From Streptomyces sp. S3(2020) (GTDB lineage Bacteria; Actinomycetota; Actinomycetes; Streptomycetales; Streptomycetaceae), in contig NZ_JABERD010000066.1 of assembly GCF_013044505.1 (NCBI RefSeq), positions 1 to 46,783 of the forward strand: 46,783 bases of DNA, in the 5' to 3' direction. This document shows positions 17,012-25,878 of the stretch, piece after piece. Each line of letters begins with the position of its first letter. Position 1 is the first letter of the stretch. The translations under genes and the position numbers were made by a program. The notes under the pieces were generated by a model. The model ran no database searches and had not been told where the DNA came from. It saw nothing but the letters and a program-made list of their open reading frames with translations.

Positions 17012-17038
17012 AGCCCGGCGCCTCACAGGTGCCGGGCT
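17012..17038 (+). terminator. Rho-independent-like terminator after xylH
   Basis: AGCCCGGCGCCT (17012-17023) pairs with AGGTGCCGGGCT (17027-17038), one pair being G-U, around a CAC loop and followed by TCTTCAT. It lies 20 nt after the xylH stop and ends the xyl operon before dxs. Confidence 0.8.
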
Positions 17039-17174
17039 TCTTCATGTCGTAGGAACGGGTGATCTTGGGTACAGCCGATCGCGTGACGTATGACGCACCT
17101 CCCGAGCGCCGTCCGCAAAGGCGGAACATTAGACTCGACAAGCCCGGCAACAGCTCTACTGCAAGGAGGCACGG

Positions 17175-19094
17175 GTGCCGCTGCTGACCCGCATCAGGGG
17201 ACCGCGCGATCTGGACCGGCTCAGCCTGGAGCAGCTGGACCAGCTGGCAGAGGAGATCCGGACCTTCCTCGTCGACGCCGTCTCCAAGACCGGCGGCCAC
17301 CTCGGCCCGAACCTCGGCGTGGTCGAGCTCACCATCGCCCTGCACCGTGTCTTCGACTCACCGAAGGACAAGGTGCTCTGGGACACCGGACACCAGTCCT
17401 ATGTCCACAAGCTGCTCACCGGCCGCCAGGACTTCTCGAAGCTGAAGATGAAGGGCGGCCTGTCCGGCTACCCCTCGCAGGCCGAGTCCGAGCACGACGT
17501 GATCGAGAACAGCCACGCCTCGACCGTCCTCGGCTGGGCCGACGGCCTCGCGAAAGCCAATCAGATCCAGAAACGCGACGACCATGTGGTCGCCGTGATC
17601 GGAGACGGTGCCCTCACCGGCGGGATGGCCTGGGAGGCGCTGAACAACATCGCCGACGCCAAGGACCGCCCCCTGGTCATCGTCGTCAACGACAACGAGC
17701 GCTCCTACGCGCCGACCATCGGCGGCCTCGCCAACCACCTGGCGACCCTGCGCACCACCGACGGCTACGAGCGCTTCCTGGCCCGCGGCAAGGACCTCCT
17801 GGAGCGCACCCCGGTCGTCGGCAAGCCCCTCTACGAGACCCTCCACGGGGCCAAGAAGGGCCTCAAGGACTTCATCGCGCCCCAGGGCATGTTCGAGGAC
17901 CTCGGCCTCAAGTACGTCGGCCCCATCGACGGCCACGACATCGAGGCGATGGAGTCCGCGCTGGCCCGCGCCAAGCGCTTCGGCGGCCCGGTGATCGTCC
18001 ACGTCCTCACCGAGAAGGGCCGCGGCTACCAGCCGGCCCTCCAGGACGAGGCCGACCGCTTCCACGGCATCGGCCCCATCCACCCCGACACCGGCCTGCC
18101 CATCAAGGCCTCCGGCGCCGACTGGACCTCCGTCTTCGGCGACGAGATGGTCGAGCTCGGCAAGGAGCGCAAGGACATCGTCGCCATCACGGCCGCGATG
18201 CTCCAGCCGGTCGGCCTGAAGAAGTTCGCGGACACCTTCCCGGACCGGATCTACGACGTCGGCATCGCCGAGCAGCACGCCGCCGTCTCCGCGGCCGGCC
18301 TCGCGGCCGGGGGAGTGCACCCCGTCTTCGCCGTCTACGCGACCTTCCTCAACCGCGCCTTCGACCAGGTCCTCATGGACGTCGCCCTGCACAAGTGCGG
18401 TGTGACCTTCGTGCTCGACCGGGCCGGCGTCACCGGCACCGACGGCGCCTCCCACAACGGCATGTGGGACATGTCGATCCTCCAGGTCGTCCCGGGCCTC
18501 AGGCTCGCCGCGCCACGCGACGCCGACCAGGTCCGGGCGCAGCTGCGCGAGGCCGTGAAGGTCGACGACGCGCCGACCGTCGTACGGTTCTCGAAGGGCG
18601 CCGTGGGCCCCGCGGTACCGGCTGTCGGACGGGTCGGCGGCATGGACGTACTGCGCGAGCCGGGGACGGACACCCCCGACGTGCTCCTCGTCTCCGTCGG
18701 CGCCCTGGCGCCCATGTGCCTGGAGATCGCCTCGCTCCTCGACAAGCAGGGCATCACCACCACCGTCGTCGACCCGCGCTGGGTCAAGCCCGTCGACGAG
18801 GCCATGGCCCCGCTCGCCGAGCGCCACCGCGTCGTCGTCACCGTCGAGGACAACTCCCGGGTCGGCGGCGTCGGCTCGGCGATCGCCCAGGCCCTGCGCG
18901 ACGCCGACGTCGACGTCCCGCTGCGCGACTTCGGCATCCCGCCCCGCTTCCTCGACCACGCCTCCCGTGCCGAGGTCATGGCGGAGATCGGTCTGACCGC
19001 CCCGGACATCGCCCGTCAGGTCACCGGTCTGGTCTCCAAGCTGGACGGAAAGTACAGCGGCGCGGCGGCCGAACCGGAGCCCGCGCGCGACTGA
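17175..19094 (+). CDS. dxs: 1-deoxy-D-xylulose-5-phosphate synthase
   Basis: A 639-residue thiamine-diphosphate enzyme that condenses pyruvate with glyceraldehyde-3-phosphate to 1-deoxy-D-xylulose-5-phosphate, the first step of the MEP isoprenoid pathway. The TPP/Mg motif GDGALTGGMAWEALNN (143-158) is intact, as are GGHLGPNLGVVELTIALH and the transketolase-like pyrimidine-binding and C-terminal domains (GIAEQHA near 360; PRWVKPVDE). The length is normal. The GTG at 17175 has AAGGAGG just upstream. It has its own terminator on each side, so the xylose operon next door is probably only a neighbour. Many Streptomyces carry two dxs copies; which one this is cannot be told here. Confidence 0.95.
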   Translation: MPLLTRIRGPRDLDRLSLEQLDQLAEEIRTFLVDAVSKTGGHLGPNLGVVELTIALHRVFDSPKDKVLWDTGHQSYVHKLLTGRQDFSKLKMKGGLSGYPSQAESEHDVIENSHASTVLGWADGLAKANQIQKRDDHVVAVIGDGALTGGMAWEALNNIADAKDRPLVIVVNDNERSYAPTIGGLANHLATLRTTDGYERFLARGKDLLERTPVVGKPLYETLHGAKKGLKDFIAPQGMFEDLGLKYVGPIDGHDIEAMESALARAKRFGGPVIVHVLTEKGRGYQPALQDEADRFHGIGPIHPDTGLPIKASGADWTSVFGDEMVELGKERKDIVAITAAMLQPVGLKKFADTFPDRIYDVGIAEQHAAVSAAGLAAGGVHPVFAVYATFLNRAFDQVLMDVALHKCGVTFVLDRAGVTGTDGASHNGMWDMSILQVVPGLRLAAPRDADQVRAQLREAVKVDDAPTVVRFSKGAVGPAVPAVGRVGGMDVLREPGTDTPDVLLVSVGALAPMCLEIASLLDKQGITTTVVDPRWVKPVDEAMAPLAERHRVVVTVEDNSRVGGVGSAIAQALRDADVDVPLRDFGIPPRFLDHASRAEVMAEIGLTAPDIARQVTGLVSKLDGKYSGAAAEPEPARD

Positions 19095-19107
19095 CCCGTA
19101 CGACCGG

Positions 19108-19151
19108 ATGGGCCGGTTCCACCACCGCGAAGGGTGGTGGAACCGGCCCAT
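19108..19151 (+). terminator. Strong terminator after dxs
   Basis: Two perfect 19-nt complementary arms (19108-19126 and 19133-19151) enclose a GCGAAG loop, 13 nt after the dxs stop. The 3' arm runs into TTTG. It is almost symmetrical and could terminate in either direction. Confidence 0.9.
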
Positions 19152-19236
19152 TTGCGTGAATCACCACGCGCCGGGGCATACGCAGTACGCCCCCTCTCGA
19201 TCATGTCGAGGACGACACAGCGTGGGAGGTACGCCC

Positions 19237-20757
19237 GTGAGCAGCACACTCTTCCGGACGAAGAGAGTCGAGCAGTCCATCCTCGATACCGAGGAGCCGG
19301 AGCACGCGCTGAAGAAATCCCTGTCGGCGCTCGATCTGACGGTCTTCGGCGTCGGTGTCATCATCGGCACCGGCATCTTCGTCCTCACCGGCACGGTGGC
19401 CAGGAACAACGCCGGCCCCGCCGTCGCCCTGGCCTTCGTCGTGGCCGGCGTCGTCTGCGCGCTCGCCGCGCTCTGCTACGCCGAGTTCGCCTCCACCGTC
19501 CCGGTGGCCGGCTCCGCGTACACCTTCTCGTACGCCTCCCTCGGGGAACTGCCCGCCTGGATCATCGGCTGGGACCTGGTCCTGGAGTTCGCGCTCGGCA
19601 CGGCGGTGGTGGCCGTCGGCTGGTCCGGGTACATCGCCTCACTGCTGGACAACGCGGGCTGGCATCTGCCGGCGGCGCTCAGCGGCCGGGACGGCGCCGA
19701 CGGCTTCGGCTTCGACATCCTCGCCGCCGCGCTGGTCCTGGTGCTCACCGGCATCCTCGTCCTCGGTACGAAGCTCTCCGCCCGGGTCACCTCGCTCGTC
19801 GTCGCCATCAAGGTGACGGTCGTCCTGACCGTGATCATCGCGGGCGCCTTCTTCATCAAGGGCGACAACTACGACCCGTTCATCCCCAAGGCGCAGAGCG
19901 TGGAAGCGGGCGGGGACCTCCAAGCCCCGCTCATCCAGCTGATGTTCGGCTGGGCGCCCTCCAACTTCGGCGTGATGGGCATCTTCACCGCCGCCTCCGT
20001 CGTCTTCTTCGCCTTCATCGGCTTCGACGTCGTGGCCACCGCCGCCGAGGAGACCAGGAACCCCCAACGGGACATGCCCCGCGGCATCATCGGCTCCCTC
20101 ATCATCTGCACGGTCCTCTACGTCGCCGTGTCGATCGTGGTGACCGGCATGCAGCACTACAGCGAACTGTCCATCACCGCACCGCTCGCCGACGCCTTCA
20201 AGGCCACCGGGCATCCCTGGTTCGCCGGCTTCATCAGCTTCGGCGCCGCGGTCGGCCTGACGACGGTCTGCATGATCCTGCTGCTCGGCCAGACCCGGGT
20301 GTTCTTCGCGATGAGCCGCGACGGCCTGCTGCCCCGCTTCTTCTCCCACGTCCACCCGCGGTTCCGGACCCCGCACCGGCCGACGATCCTGCTCGGCGTG
20401 ATCATCGCGATCGTCGCCGGCTTCACCCCGCTCAGCGAACTCGCCGAACTGGTCAACATCGGCACCCTGTTCGCCTTCGTGGTGGTGGCGATCGGCGTGA
20501 TCATCCTGCGCCGCACCCGCCCCGACCTGCCCCGCGCCTTCCGCACCCCGTGGGTGCCGGTCCTGCCGGTCCTGTCGGTGCTCGCCTCGCTGTGGCTGAT
20601 GCTGAACCTGCCGGCCGAGACCTGGCTGCGGTTCGCCCTCTGGATGGTCCTCGGCTTCGTCGTGTACTTCCTCTACGGCCGCTCCCACAGCCGCCTCGGA
20701 CAGGAGCAGGCGGCGGCAGAGCGGGGCGTCGAGCCGCCGAACGGCAGCGCGCGGTAA
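19237..20757 (+). CDS. APC-superfamily amino-acid permease
   Basis: A 506-residue cytoplasmic-membrane transporter of the amino acid-polyamine-organocation superfamily, closest in look to the cationic-amino-acid transporter/YfnA group. The first segment carries the substrate-binding GVGVIIGTGIFVLTG motif, and about 12 membrane segments follow, with the conserved FFAFIGFDVVATAAEETRNPQRDMP in segment 6 and the loop after it. The exact substrate cannot be read. The GTG at 19237 has GGGAGGT 8 nt upstream; the longer open frame runs back into the dxs terminator hairpin and is not coding. It ends 6 bp from the convergent NYN-like gene. Confidence 0.88.
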   Translation: MSSTLFRTKRVEQSILDTEEPEHALKKSLSALDLTVFGVGVIIGTGIFVLTGTVARNNAGPAVALAFVVAGVVCALAALCYAEFASTVPVAGSAYTFSYASLGELPAWIIGWDLVLEFALGTAVVAVGWSGYIASLLDNAGWHLPAALSGRDGADGFGFDILAAALVLVLTGILVLGTKLSARVTSLVVAIKVTVVLTVIIAGAFFIKGDNYDPFIPKAQSVEAGGDLQAPLIQLMFGWAPSNFGVMGIFTAASVVFFAFIGFDVVATAAEETRNPQRDMPRGIIGSLIICTVLYVAVSIVVTGMQHYSELSITAPLADAFKATGHPWFAGFISFGAAVGLTTVCMILLLGQTRVFFAMSRDGLLPRFFSHVHPRFRTPHRPTILLGVIIAIVAGFTPLSELAELVNIGTLFAFVVVAIGVIILRRTRPDLPRAFRTPWVPVLPVLSVLASLWLMLNLPAETWLRFALWMVLGFVVYFLYGRSHSRLGQEQAAAERGVEPPNGSAR

Positions 20758-20763
20758 CCCCGT

Positions 20764-21135
20764 TCAGGGGCGGACGGTGCGCGGCCCCGCCACCTCCGCC
20801 CCCAACTCCGTGACCCGCCGCCGCAGTTCACGATCGGCGGTGACGACCAGAACGCGGCGCCCGGACGCCTCGGCGACCAGCTCGACCATCCGGTCGTCCC
20901 CGCTGCCGGGCGCCGCGTCGACCCGTACCCCGGGCACGGACTCCACACCCCGGGCGGCCCCCTCGACCACGAGGACGAGCTCCACGGGCCCGCCGTGCCC
21001 CGGCACCCCGTCCGCCGCCAGCCGGTCCCGCAACCGCTCCGCGGCCCCCCGACGGTCCCGCCACCACCCGTCGGGCACCGACCCGACGACGTTCGCGGCA
21101 TCGACGATCACGAGGAGCGGGGCTTCGGCGTTCAT
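20764..21135 (-). CDS. Small NYN/PIN-like domain protein
   Basis: A 123-residue protein built around one PIN/NYN-like fold: an N-terminal strand with acidic DAANVV (about 12-17), a central GSGDDRMVELV motif and a later VVTADRELRRRV strand-helix. These acidic motifs are how NYN/YacP-type metal-dependent RNases bind metal. Streptomyces homologues are often named NTP pyrophosphohydrolase, which the motifs do not support well. It has no signal peptide. It is convergent with the permease and divergent from the beta-propeller gene, with 79 bp between. RNase activity is inferred from motifs only. Confidence 0.7.
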   Translation of the reverse strand: MNAEAPLLVIVDAANVVGSVPDGWWRDRRGAAERLRDRLAADGVPGHGGPVELVLVVEGAARGVESVPGVRVDAAPGSGDDRMVELVAEASGRRVLVVTADRELRRRVTELGAEVAGPRTVRP

Positions 21136-21202
21136 GCGGCCAGGGTGTCACGACCGGGGCCACTACCCGGGGGTGACCAGGCAGGGCTCAAGGGCCCCCG
21201 CA

Positions 21203-21208
21203 TAGAGT
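21203..21208 (+). promoter_or_regulatory. -10 TAGAGT, probably leaderless start of the propeller gene
   Basis: TAGAGT is a perfect TAGRRT and lies 6 nt before the GTG at 21215, so transcription would begin at or next to the start codon. No ribosome site is seen upstream of that GTG. Confidence 0.5.
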
Positions 21209-21214
21209 GAACCG

Positions 21215-22234
21215 GTGAACGGCGACTGGCTCCTCCGCGGCCGCGACGGCCGGCTCAGCGTCTATCTGCCGTCCGGCGAGTCCGTACTGTGCCGGGCCGA
21301 GCAAGGACCCGGCGGCTCCTGGGAAGCGGCCCCGCGCAAGGTCGGCGGCGACCAGAAACTCCGCCCGGGCCTCGCGATCGGCCAGGGCGGCGACGGTTAC
21401 GCCCATCTCGTCTCCTGGCGGCCCACCAAACCCGGCGAGTCCGGGCTCGTGCACTCCACGCACTACCGCCCACGTCTCGCCGCCCTCGACTGGACGCCCA
21501 TCGGCCACCCGAACAGGACGGGGGACCGCACCGGCACGCCCGCCGTCGCGGTCGACGCCGAGGGCCGGGCCCATGTCTTCGTCCGCAACAAGGGCGGCGG
21601 GGTGAGCATGGTCGCCCAGAAGGAGAAGGGCGGCTGGGACCCGTGGCGGGACCTCAAGGGACGTGACGTACAGGAGGACCTGGCGGCGGTGACGGGCGAG
21701 TCGGGGTGCGTGGAGCTGTACGCGGCCGTCCCCGGCGGTGTCCTGTACTGGCGCCAGGAGAAGCCGGGCACCCCACCCGCCCTGCTGGAGGAGCTGGAGA
21801 CCCCGGTCCGCCCGGGCACCCTCCGCGCCCTGTCGACCTCCTCGGAGCACACCACCCTCTTCTACACCGACGACTCCGGCGACCTGTGCGCCTGGCGCCC
21901 CGGCAGCAAGCCCCTGGCCCTCCTCGCCTCGGCCGGCCCCGGCCCGGCCTGTGCCGTCCGCTGCGAACTCGACGGCCACGACTGCACCTTGCTCGCCCAA
22001 CGCTCCGCCAGCGGCCGCGTGGCCTTCGCCGCATACCCGACCGAACAGGAGTCGGCGGGCGCGTGGTGGACGGAGTCGGGCCCGGCGCTCCCGGCCGACG
22101 CGGGGGTGTCACTGGCGACGGACGAGAACGGCGGGGTGGTGGCGGCGACGTCGTCCCCGGCGAGCGGCCAACTCCTGTTCACACGACGCAAGGACGAGCC
22201 GGGCCTGGCCCTGGAGGCTTGGCGAGCGGTCTAA
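21215..22234 (+). CDS. Hypothetical protein, predicted seven-bladed beta-propeller
   Basis: A 339-residue protein I do not recognise by function. It consists of about seven repeats of roughly 45-50 residues, each with a small-residue strand followed by a Gly-rich turn and an aromatic strand (GQGGDGYAHLVSWR, DAEGRAHVFVRNKGGG, GESGCVELYAAVPGG, DDSGDLCAWRPG, SASGRVAFAAYP, DENGGVVAATSSPASG). That pattern suggests a seven-bladed propeller like lectin-like or tectonin folds. There is no signal peptide or membrane segment, so it is cytosolic. The GTG at 21215 is preceded by TAGAGT, fitting a leaderless message. Ligand binding or scaffolding would be a guess. Confidence 0.65.
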   Translation: MNGDWLLRGRDGRLSVYLPSGESVLCRAEQGPGGSWEAAPRKVGGDQKLRPGLAIGQGGDGYAHLVSWRPTKPGESGLVHSTHYRPRLAALDWTPIGHPNRTGDRTGTPAVAVDAEGRAHVFVRNKGGGVSMVAQKEKGGWDPWRDLKGRDVQEDLAAVTGESGCVELYAAVPGGVLYWRQEKPGTPPALLEELETPVRPGTLRALSTSSEHTTLFYTDDSGDLCAWRPGSKPLALLASAGPGPACAVRCELDGHDCTLLAQRSASGRVAFAAYPTEQESAGAWWTESGPALPADAGVSLATDENGGVVAATSSPASGQLLFTRRKDEPGLALEAWRAV

Positions 22235-22290
22235 GGGGCGCGGGGAACCGCGCAATCTTTTGAGGGGGTCTGGGGGCACAAAGCCCCCAG
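22235..22290. repeat. Streptomycete intergenic repeat with terminator hairpin
   Basis: GGGGCGCGGGGAACCGCGC follows the stop of the propeller gene directly, and GGGGGTCTGGGGGC...GCCCCCAG comes next. From memory these two phrases recur between genes all over Streptomyces genomes. The hairpin CTGGGGGC-acaaa-GCCCCCAG (22270-22290) could act as a terminator. Confidence 0.6.
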
Positions 22291-22349
22291 GGATGGGAAG
22301 GGAAGGGGCGGAGGGGGCGAAAGAAGCCTTTGTCCCGCCCGAACACAGG

Positions 22350-22382
22350 GTGCCCCGCACACCGAAACGGCATGCGGGGCAC
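22350..22382. terminator. Terminator between the propeller gene and fadB
   Basis: GTGCCCCGCA (22350-22359) and TGCGGGGCAC (22373-22382) are perfectly complementary around a 13-nt loop, 21 bp beyond the fadB stop. It probably terminates the fadAB transcript and possibly the convergent one as well. Confidence 0.65.
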
Positions 22383-22403
22383 TCGGCGTTCACAGCGGAG
22401 CGT

Positions 22404-24533
22404 TTACGCCGGGACGCTCGCCACGCCCGGTGCCAGGAACTTCTTGCCGTTGACCCGCTCGGAGACACCCTCGCGGTCCAGGTACGGCGTGATGCCGCCC
22501 AGGTGGAAGGGCCAGCCGGCGCCCGTGATCAGGCAGAGGTCGATGTCCTGGGCCTCGGCGACGACACCCTCGTCGAGCATGAGCCCGATCTCCTGGGCGA
22601 CGGCGTCGAGGACACGGGCGCGGACCTGCTCCTCGGTGAGGACGGTGTCGCCCTGCTTGAGGAGCGCGGCGACCTCCGGGTCCAGCTCCGGCTTGCCGGA
22701 GTCGTACACGTAGAAGCCGCGCTTGCCCGCCTTGACGACGGCCGCGAGGTTCGGGGAGACCGTGAAGCGGTCCGGGAAGGCCCGGTTGAGGGTCTCCGAG
22801 ACGTGCAGACCGATCGCGGGACCGACCAGTTCGAGGAGGACCAGCGGCGACATCGGCAGACCCAGCGGCTCGACCGCCTTCTCCGCGACCTCGACGGACG
22901 TGCCCTCGTCGATGACGTTCTGGATCTCGCCCATGAAGCGGGTGAGGATGCGGTTCACGACGAACGCCGGGGCGTCCTTGGTGAGGACCGCGGTCTTCTT
23001 CAGCTTCTTGGCGACGGCGAACGCCGTGGCCAGCGAGGCGTCGTCGGTCTGCTCGCCGCGGACGATCTCCAGGAGCGGGAGGATCGCGACCGGGTTGAAG
23101 AAGTGGAAGCCCACGACCCGCTCGGGGTTCTTGAGCTTGGACGCCATCTCCGAGACGGAGAGCGAGGAGGTGTTCGTCGCGAAGATCGCGTGCGCCGGGG
23201 CGACCGCCTCGACCTCCGCGAACACCTGCTGCTTGACGCCGATCTCCTCGAAGACGGCCTCGATGACGAAGTCGGCGTCGGAGAAGCCCTCGGCCTTGTC
23301 CAGCACACCGGTGACCAGGGCCTTGAGGCGGTTGGCCTTGTCCTGGTTGATACGGCCCTTGCCGAGCAGCTTCTCGATCTCGGTGTGGACGTAGCCCACA
23401 CCCTTGTCGACGCGCTCCTGGTCGATGTCCGTGAGGACGACCGGGACCTCCAGGCGGCGCAGGAACAGCAGCGCGAGCTGCGAGGCCATCAGGCCCGCGC
23501 CCACGACACCGACCTTGGTGACCGGACGCGCCAGCGACTTGTCCGGCGCACCGGCCGGACGCTTGCCGCGCTTCTGCACCAGGTTGAAGGCGTAGATGCC
23601 GGAGCGCAGTTCGCCACCCATGATCAGGTCGGCGAGGGCGATGTCCTCGGCGTCGTAGCCCTGCTGGAGGTCGCCGTTCTTGGCGGCGGCGATGATGTCA
23701 AGGGCGCGGTAGGCGGCCGGGGCCGCGCCGTGCACCTTGGAGTCGGCGACGAACCGGCCGCGCGCGACGGCCTGGTCCCAGGCCTCACCGCGGTCGATGA
23801 CGGGACGCTCGACCTTGACGTCGCCCTGCAGCACCTGGGCGGTCCAGAGCAGCGACTGCTCCAGGAAGTCCGCACCCTCGAAGAGGGCGTCGGCGATGCC
23901 CAGGTCGAAGACCTGCTGGCCCTTGAGCTGCTTGTTCTGGTTGAGGCTGTTCTCGATGATCACCGAGACGGCCTTGTCGGCGCCGATCAGGTTCGGCAGG
24001 ATCGTGCAGCCGCCCCAGCCGGGCACCAGACCGAGGAAGACCTCGGGCAGCGAGAAGGCGGGCAGCGCCTTGGAGACCGTGCGGTACTCGCAGTGCAGAC
24101 CGACCTCGACGCCACCGCCCATCGCGGCACCGTTGTAGTACGCGAAGGTCGGGACCGCGATCCCGGCGAGGCGCTTGAAGACCTCGTGGCCGCCCTTGCC
24201 GATGGCGAGCGCGTCCTTGTGCTCCTTGAGGAGCTCGACACCCTTGAGGTCGGCGCCGACCGCGAAGATGAACGGCTTGCCGGTGATGCCGACGCCGACG
24301 ATGTCGCCGGCCGCGGCCTCCGCCTCGACCTGGTCGATGGCGGCGTCGAGGTTCGCCAGCGACTGCGGGCCGAAGGTGGTCGGCTTGGTGTGGTCGAAGC
24401 CGTTGTCCAGCGTGATGAGCGCGAAGCGCCCGGCGCCGAACGGCAGGTCGAGGTGGCGTACGTGCGCGGACGTCACGACCTCGTCGGGGAACAGCTCGGC
24501 CGCACCCTTGAGGAGCTCAGCGGTGGTGCTCAC
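22404..24533 (-). CDS. fadB: Fatty-acid oxidation complex alpha subunit (enoyl-CoA hydratase/3-hydroxyacyl-CoA dehydrogenase)
   Basis: A 709-residue bifunctional beta-oxidation enzyme. The N-terminal crotonase domain (about 1-190) has the oxyanion-hole segment FAVGADLKGV and the glutamates E143 (GGGVEVGLH) and E164 (LPEVFLGLVPGWGG) that hydrate the enoyl-CoA. The second half is an L-3-hydroxyacyl-CoA dehydrogenase with the NAD site VGVVGAGLMASQLA (341-354), a GFHFFNPV segment and the C-terminal helical dimerisation domain. The GTG at 24533 overlaps the thiolase stop (GTGA), so synthesis is coupled and a FadA-FadB complex is likely. A longer open frame to 24605 lies over the thiolase gene. S. 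coelicolor has a matching fadAB pair. Confidence 0.93.
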   Translation of the reverse strand: MSTTAELLKGAAELFPDEVVTSAHVRHLDLPFGAGRFALITLDNGFDHTKPTTFGPQSLANLDAAIDQVEAEAAAGDIVGVGITGKPFIFAVGADLKGVELLKEHKDALAIGKGGHEVFKRLAGIAVPTFAYYNGAAMGGGVEVGLHCEYRTVSKALPAFSLPEVFLGLVPGWGGCTILPNLIGADKAVSVIIENSLNQNKQLKGQQVFDLGIADALFEGADFLEQSLLWTAQVLQGDVKVERPVIDRGEAWDQAVARGRFVADSKVHGAAPAAYRALDIIAAAKNGDLQQGYDAEDIALADLIMGGELRSGIYAFNLVQKRGKRPAGAPDKSLARPVTKVGVVGAGLMASQLALLFLRRLEVPVVLTDIDQERVDKGVGYVHTEIEKLLGKGRINQDKANRLKALVTGVLDKAEGFSDADFVIEAVFEEIGVKQQVFAEVEAVAPAHAIFATNTSSLSVSEMASKLKNPERVVGFHFFNPVAILPLLEIVRGEQTDDASLATAFAVAKKLKKTAVLTKDAPAFVVNRILTRFMGEIQNVIDEGTSVEVAEKAVEPLGLPMSPLVLLELVGPAIGLHVSETLNRAFPDRFTVSPNLAAVVKAGKRGFYVYDSGKPELDPEVAALLKQGDTVLTEEQVRARVLDAVAQEIGLMLDEGVVAEAQDIDLCLITGAGWPFHLGGITPYLDREGVSERVNGKKFLAPGVASVPA

Positions 24534-25756
24534 TTGTCGCCTCCGGCGTCCTTGTGGTTCGGGTTCTCCCAGATCACCGTCGCGCCCATGCCGAAGCCGA
24601 CGCACATGGTGGTCAGGCCGTAACGGACCTCCGGCTGCTCCTCGAACTGACGGGCGAGCTGCGTCATCAGACGCACACCCGAGGAGGCCAGCGGGTGACC
24701 GAAGGCGATGGCGCCGCCGTACTGGTTGACGCGCGCGTCGTCGTCGGCGATGCCGTAGTGCTCAAGGAAGGCCAGCACCTGCACGGCGAAGGCCTCGTTG
24801 ATCTCGAACAGGCCGATGTCCTCGATGGACAGCCCCGCCTGCGCGAGCGCCTTCTCGGTGGCCGGGATCGGGCCGTAGCCCATGACCTCCGGCTCCACAC
24901 CCACGAAGGAGTAGGAGACCAGGCGCATCTTCACCGGGAGGTTGTTCTCGCGGGCGAAGTCCTCGGACGCGATGAGCGAGGCGGTGGCACCGTCGTTGAG
25001 ACCGGCGGCGTTGCCCGCGGTCACGCGGCCGTGGACGCGGAACGGCGTCTTCAGACCGGACAGGTTCTCCAGCGTCGTGCCCGGGCGCATCGGCTCGTCG
25101 GCGGTGACCAGGCCCCAGCCCGTCTCACCGGCCTCCGCGTTCGTCCGGCGCACCGAGATCGGGACCAGGTCGGCCTGGATCTTGCCGTTGGCGTACGCCT
25201 TGGCGGCCTTCTCCTGCGAGCGCACGGCGTATTCGTCGGCGCGCTGCTTGGTGATCGTCGGGTAGCGGTCGTGCAGGTTCTCGGCGGTCATGCCCATGAA
25301 GAGAGCCGACTCGTCGACGAGCTTCTCGCTCACGAACCGCGGGTTGGGGTCCACGCCCTCGCCCATGGGGTGGCGGCCCATGTGCTCGACGCCGCCGGCG
25401 ATGGCGATGTCGTAGGCGCCGAAGGCGACCGAACCGGCGACCGCGGTCACGGCGGTCAGGGCGCCGGCACACATGCGGTCGATGGAGTAGCCCGGGACGG
25501 ACTGCGGCAGACCGGCCAGGATTCCGGCGGTACGGCCGATGGTCAGACCCTGGTCACCGATCTGCGTGGTCGCGGCGATGGCGACCTCGTCGATCTTCTT
25601 CGGGTCCAGACCCGGGTTGCGGCGCAGCAGCTCCCGGATCGCCTTCACGACGAGGTCGTCGGCGCGGGTCTCGTGGTAGATGCCCTTCGGGCCCGCCTTG
25701 CCGAACGGGGTGCGGACGCCGTCGACGAAGACGACGTCCCTGACGGTACGAGGCAC
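24530..25756 (-). CDS. fadA: Acetyl-CoA acyltransferase (thiolase), beta-oxidation
   Basis: A 408-residue thiolase that cleaves 3-ketoacyl-CoA with CoA to give acetyl-CoA and a shortened acyl-CoA, the last step of the beta-oxidation cycle. The nucleophile is C96 in SIDRMCAGALT; the second-site residues are H354 (AFGHPLASSG) and C385 (TMCVGFGMG), with NEAFAVQ also in place. The GTG at 25756 has GGAGGAG upstream and gives the conserved start RDVVFVDGVRTPFG; the frame can be read to 25786 but without family similarity. It is first in the fadAB operon. Palindromes at 25805-25820 and 25827-25847 upstream are candidate repressor sites. Confidence 0.93.
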   Translation of the reverse strand: MPRTVRDVVFVDGVRTPFGKAGPKGIYHETRADDLVVKAIRELLRRNPGLDPKKIDEVAIAATTQIGDQGLTIGRTAGILAGLPQSVPGYSIDRMCAGALTAVTAVAGSVAFGAYDIAIAGGVEHMGRHPMGEGVDPNPRFVSEKLVDESALFMGMTAENLHDRYPTITKQRADEYAVRSQEKAAKAYANGKIQADLVPISVRRTNAEAGETGWGLVTADEPMRPGTTLENLSGLKTPFRVHGRVTAGNAAGLNDGATASLIASEDFARENNLPVKMRLVSYSFVGVEPEVMGYGPIPATEKALAQAGLSIEDIGLFEINEAFAVQVLAFLEHYGIADDDARVNQYGGAIAFGHPLASSGVRLMTQLARQFEEQPEVRYGLTTMCVGFGMGATVIWENPNHKDAGGDK

Positions 25757-25804
25757 GATGGCTCTCCTCCAGATGCGGGATGGCACTGCTGCACTGCGTA
25801 AGCG

Positions 25805-25820
25805 CTGAGCGCGCGCTCAG
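25805..25820. promoter_or_regulatory. 16-bp perfect palindrome upstream of fadA
   Basis: CTGAGCGCGCGCTCAG is perfectly self-complementary and lies about 50 bp before the fadA start, where a TetR-family regulator of fatty-acid degradation could bind. The regulator is not in the window. Confidence 0.5.
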
Positions 25821-25826
25821 GCCCAT

Positions 25827-25847
25827 GCTACTTGTGGGTAACGTAGC
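25827..25847. promoter_or_regulatory. Interrupted inverted repeat upstream of fadA
   Basis: GCTAC and GTAGC are separated by 11 bp that include GGGTAAC. The element is less GC-rich than its surroundings and probably overlaps the fadA promoter; I could not place a convincing -35/-10 pair. Confidence 0.35.
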
Positions 25848-25878
25848 TGCACAGTCCTGGAGGGGGGAGCGGCGAAGG

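Noticed and set aside
17012..19094. A functional link between xylose import and dxs, because of the name deoxyxylulose
   Set aside because: The enzyme uses pyruvate and glyceraldehyde-3-phosphate, not xylose, and a terminator separates the genes.
19108..19236. Upstream extension of the amino-acid permease frame
   Set aside because: It begins inside the terminator hairpin after dxs; the GTG at 19237 has a ribosome site and starts the family-like sequence.
22235..22382. Short repeats as a CRISPR array or mobile-element remnant
   Set aside because: There are no regularly spaced repeat-spacer units and no transposase; the sequences are hairpins and common streptomycete intergenic phrases.
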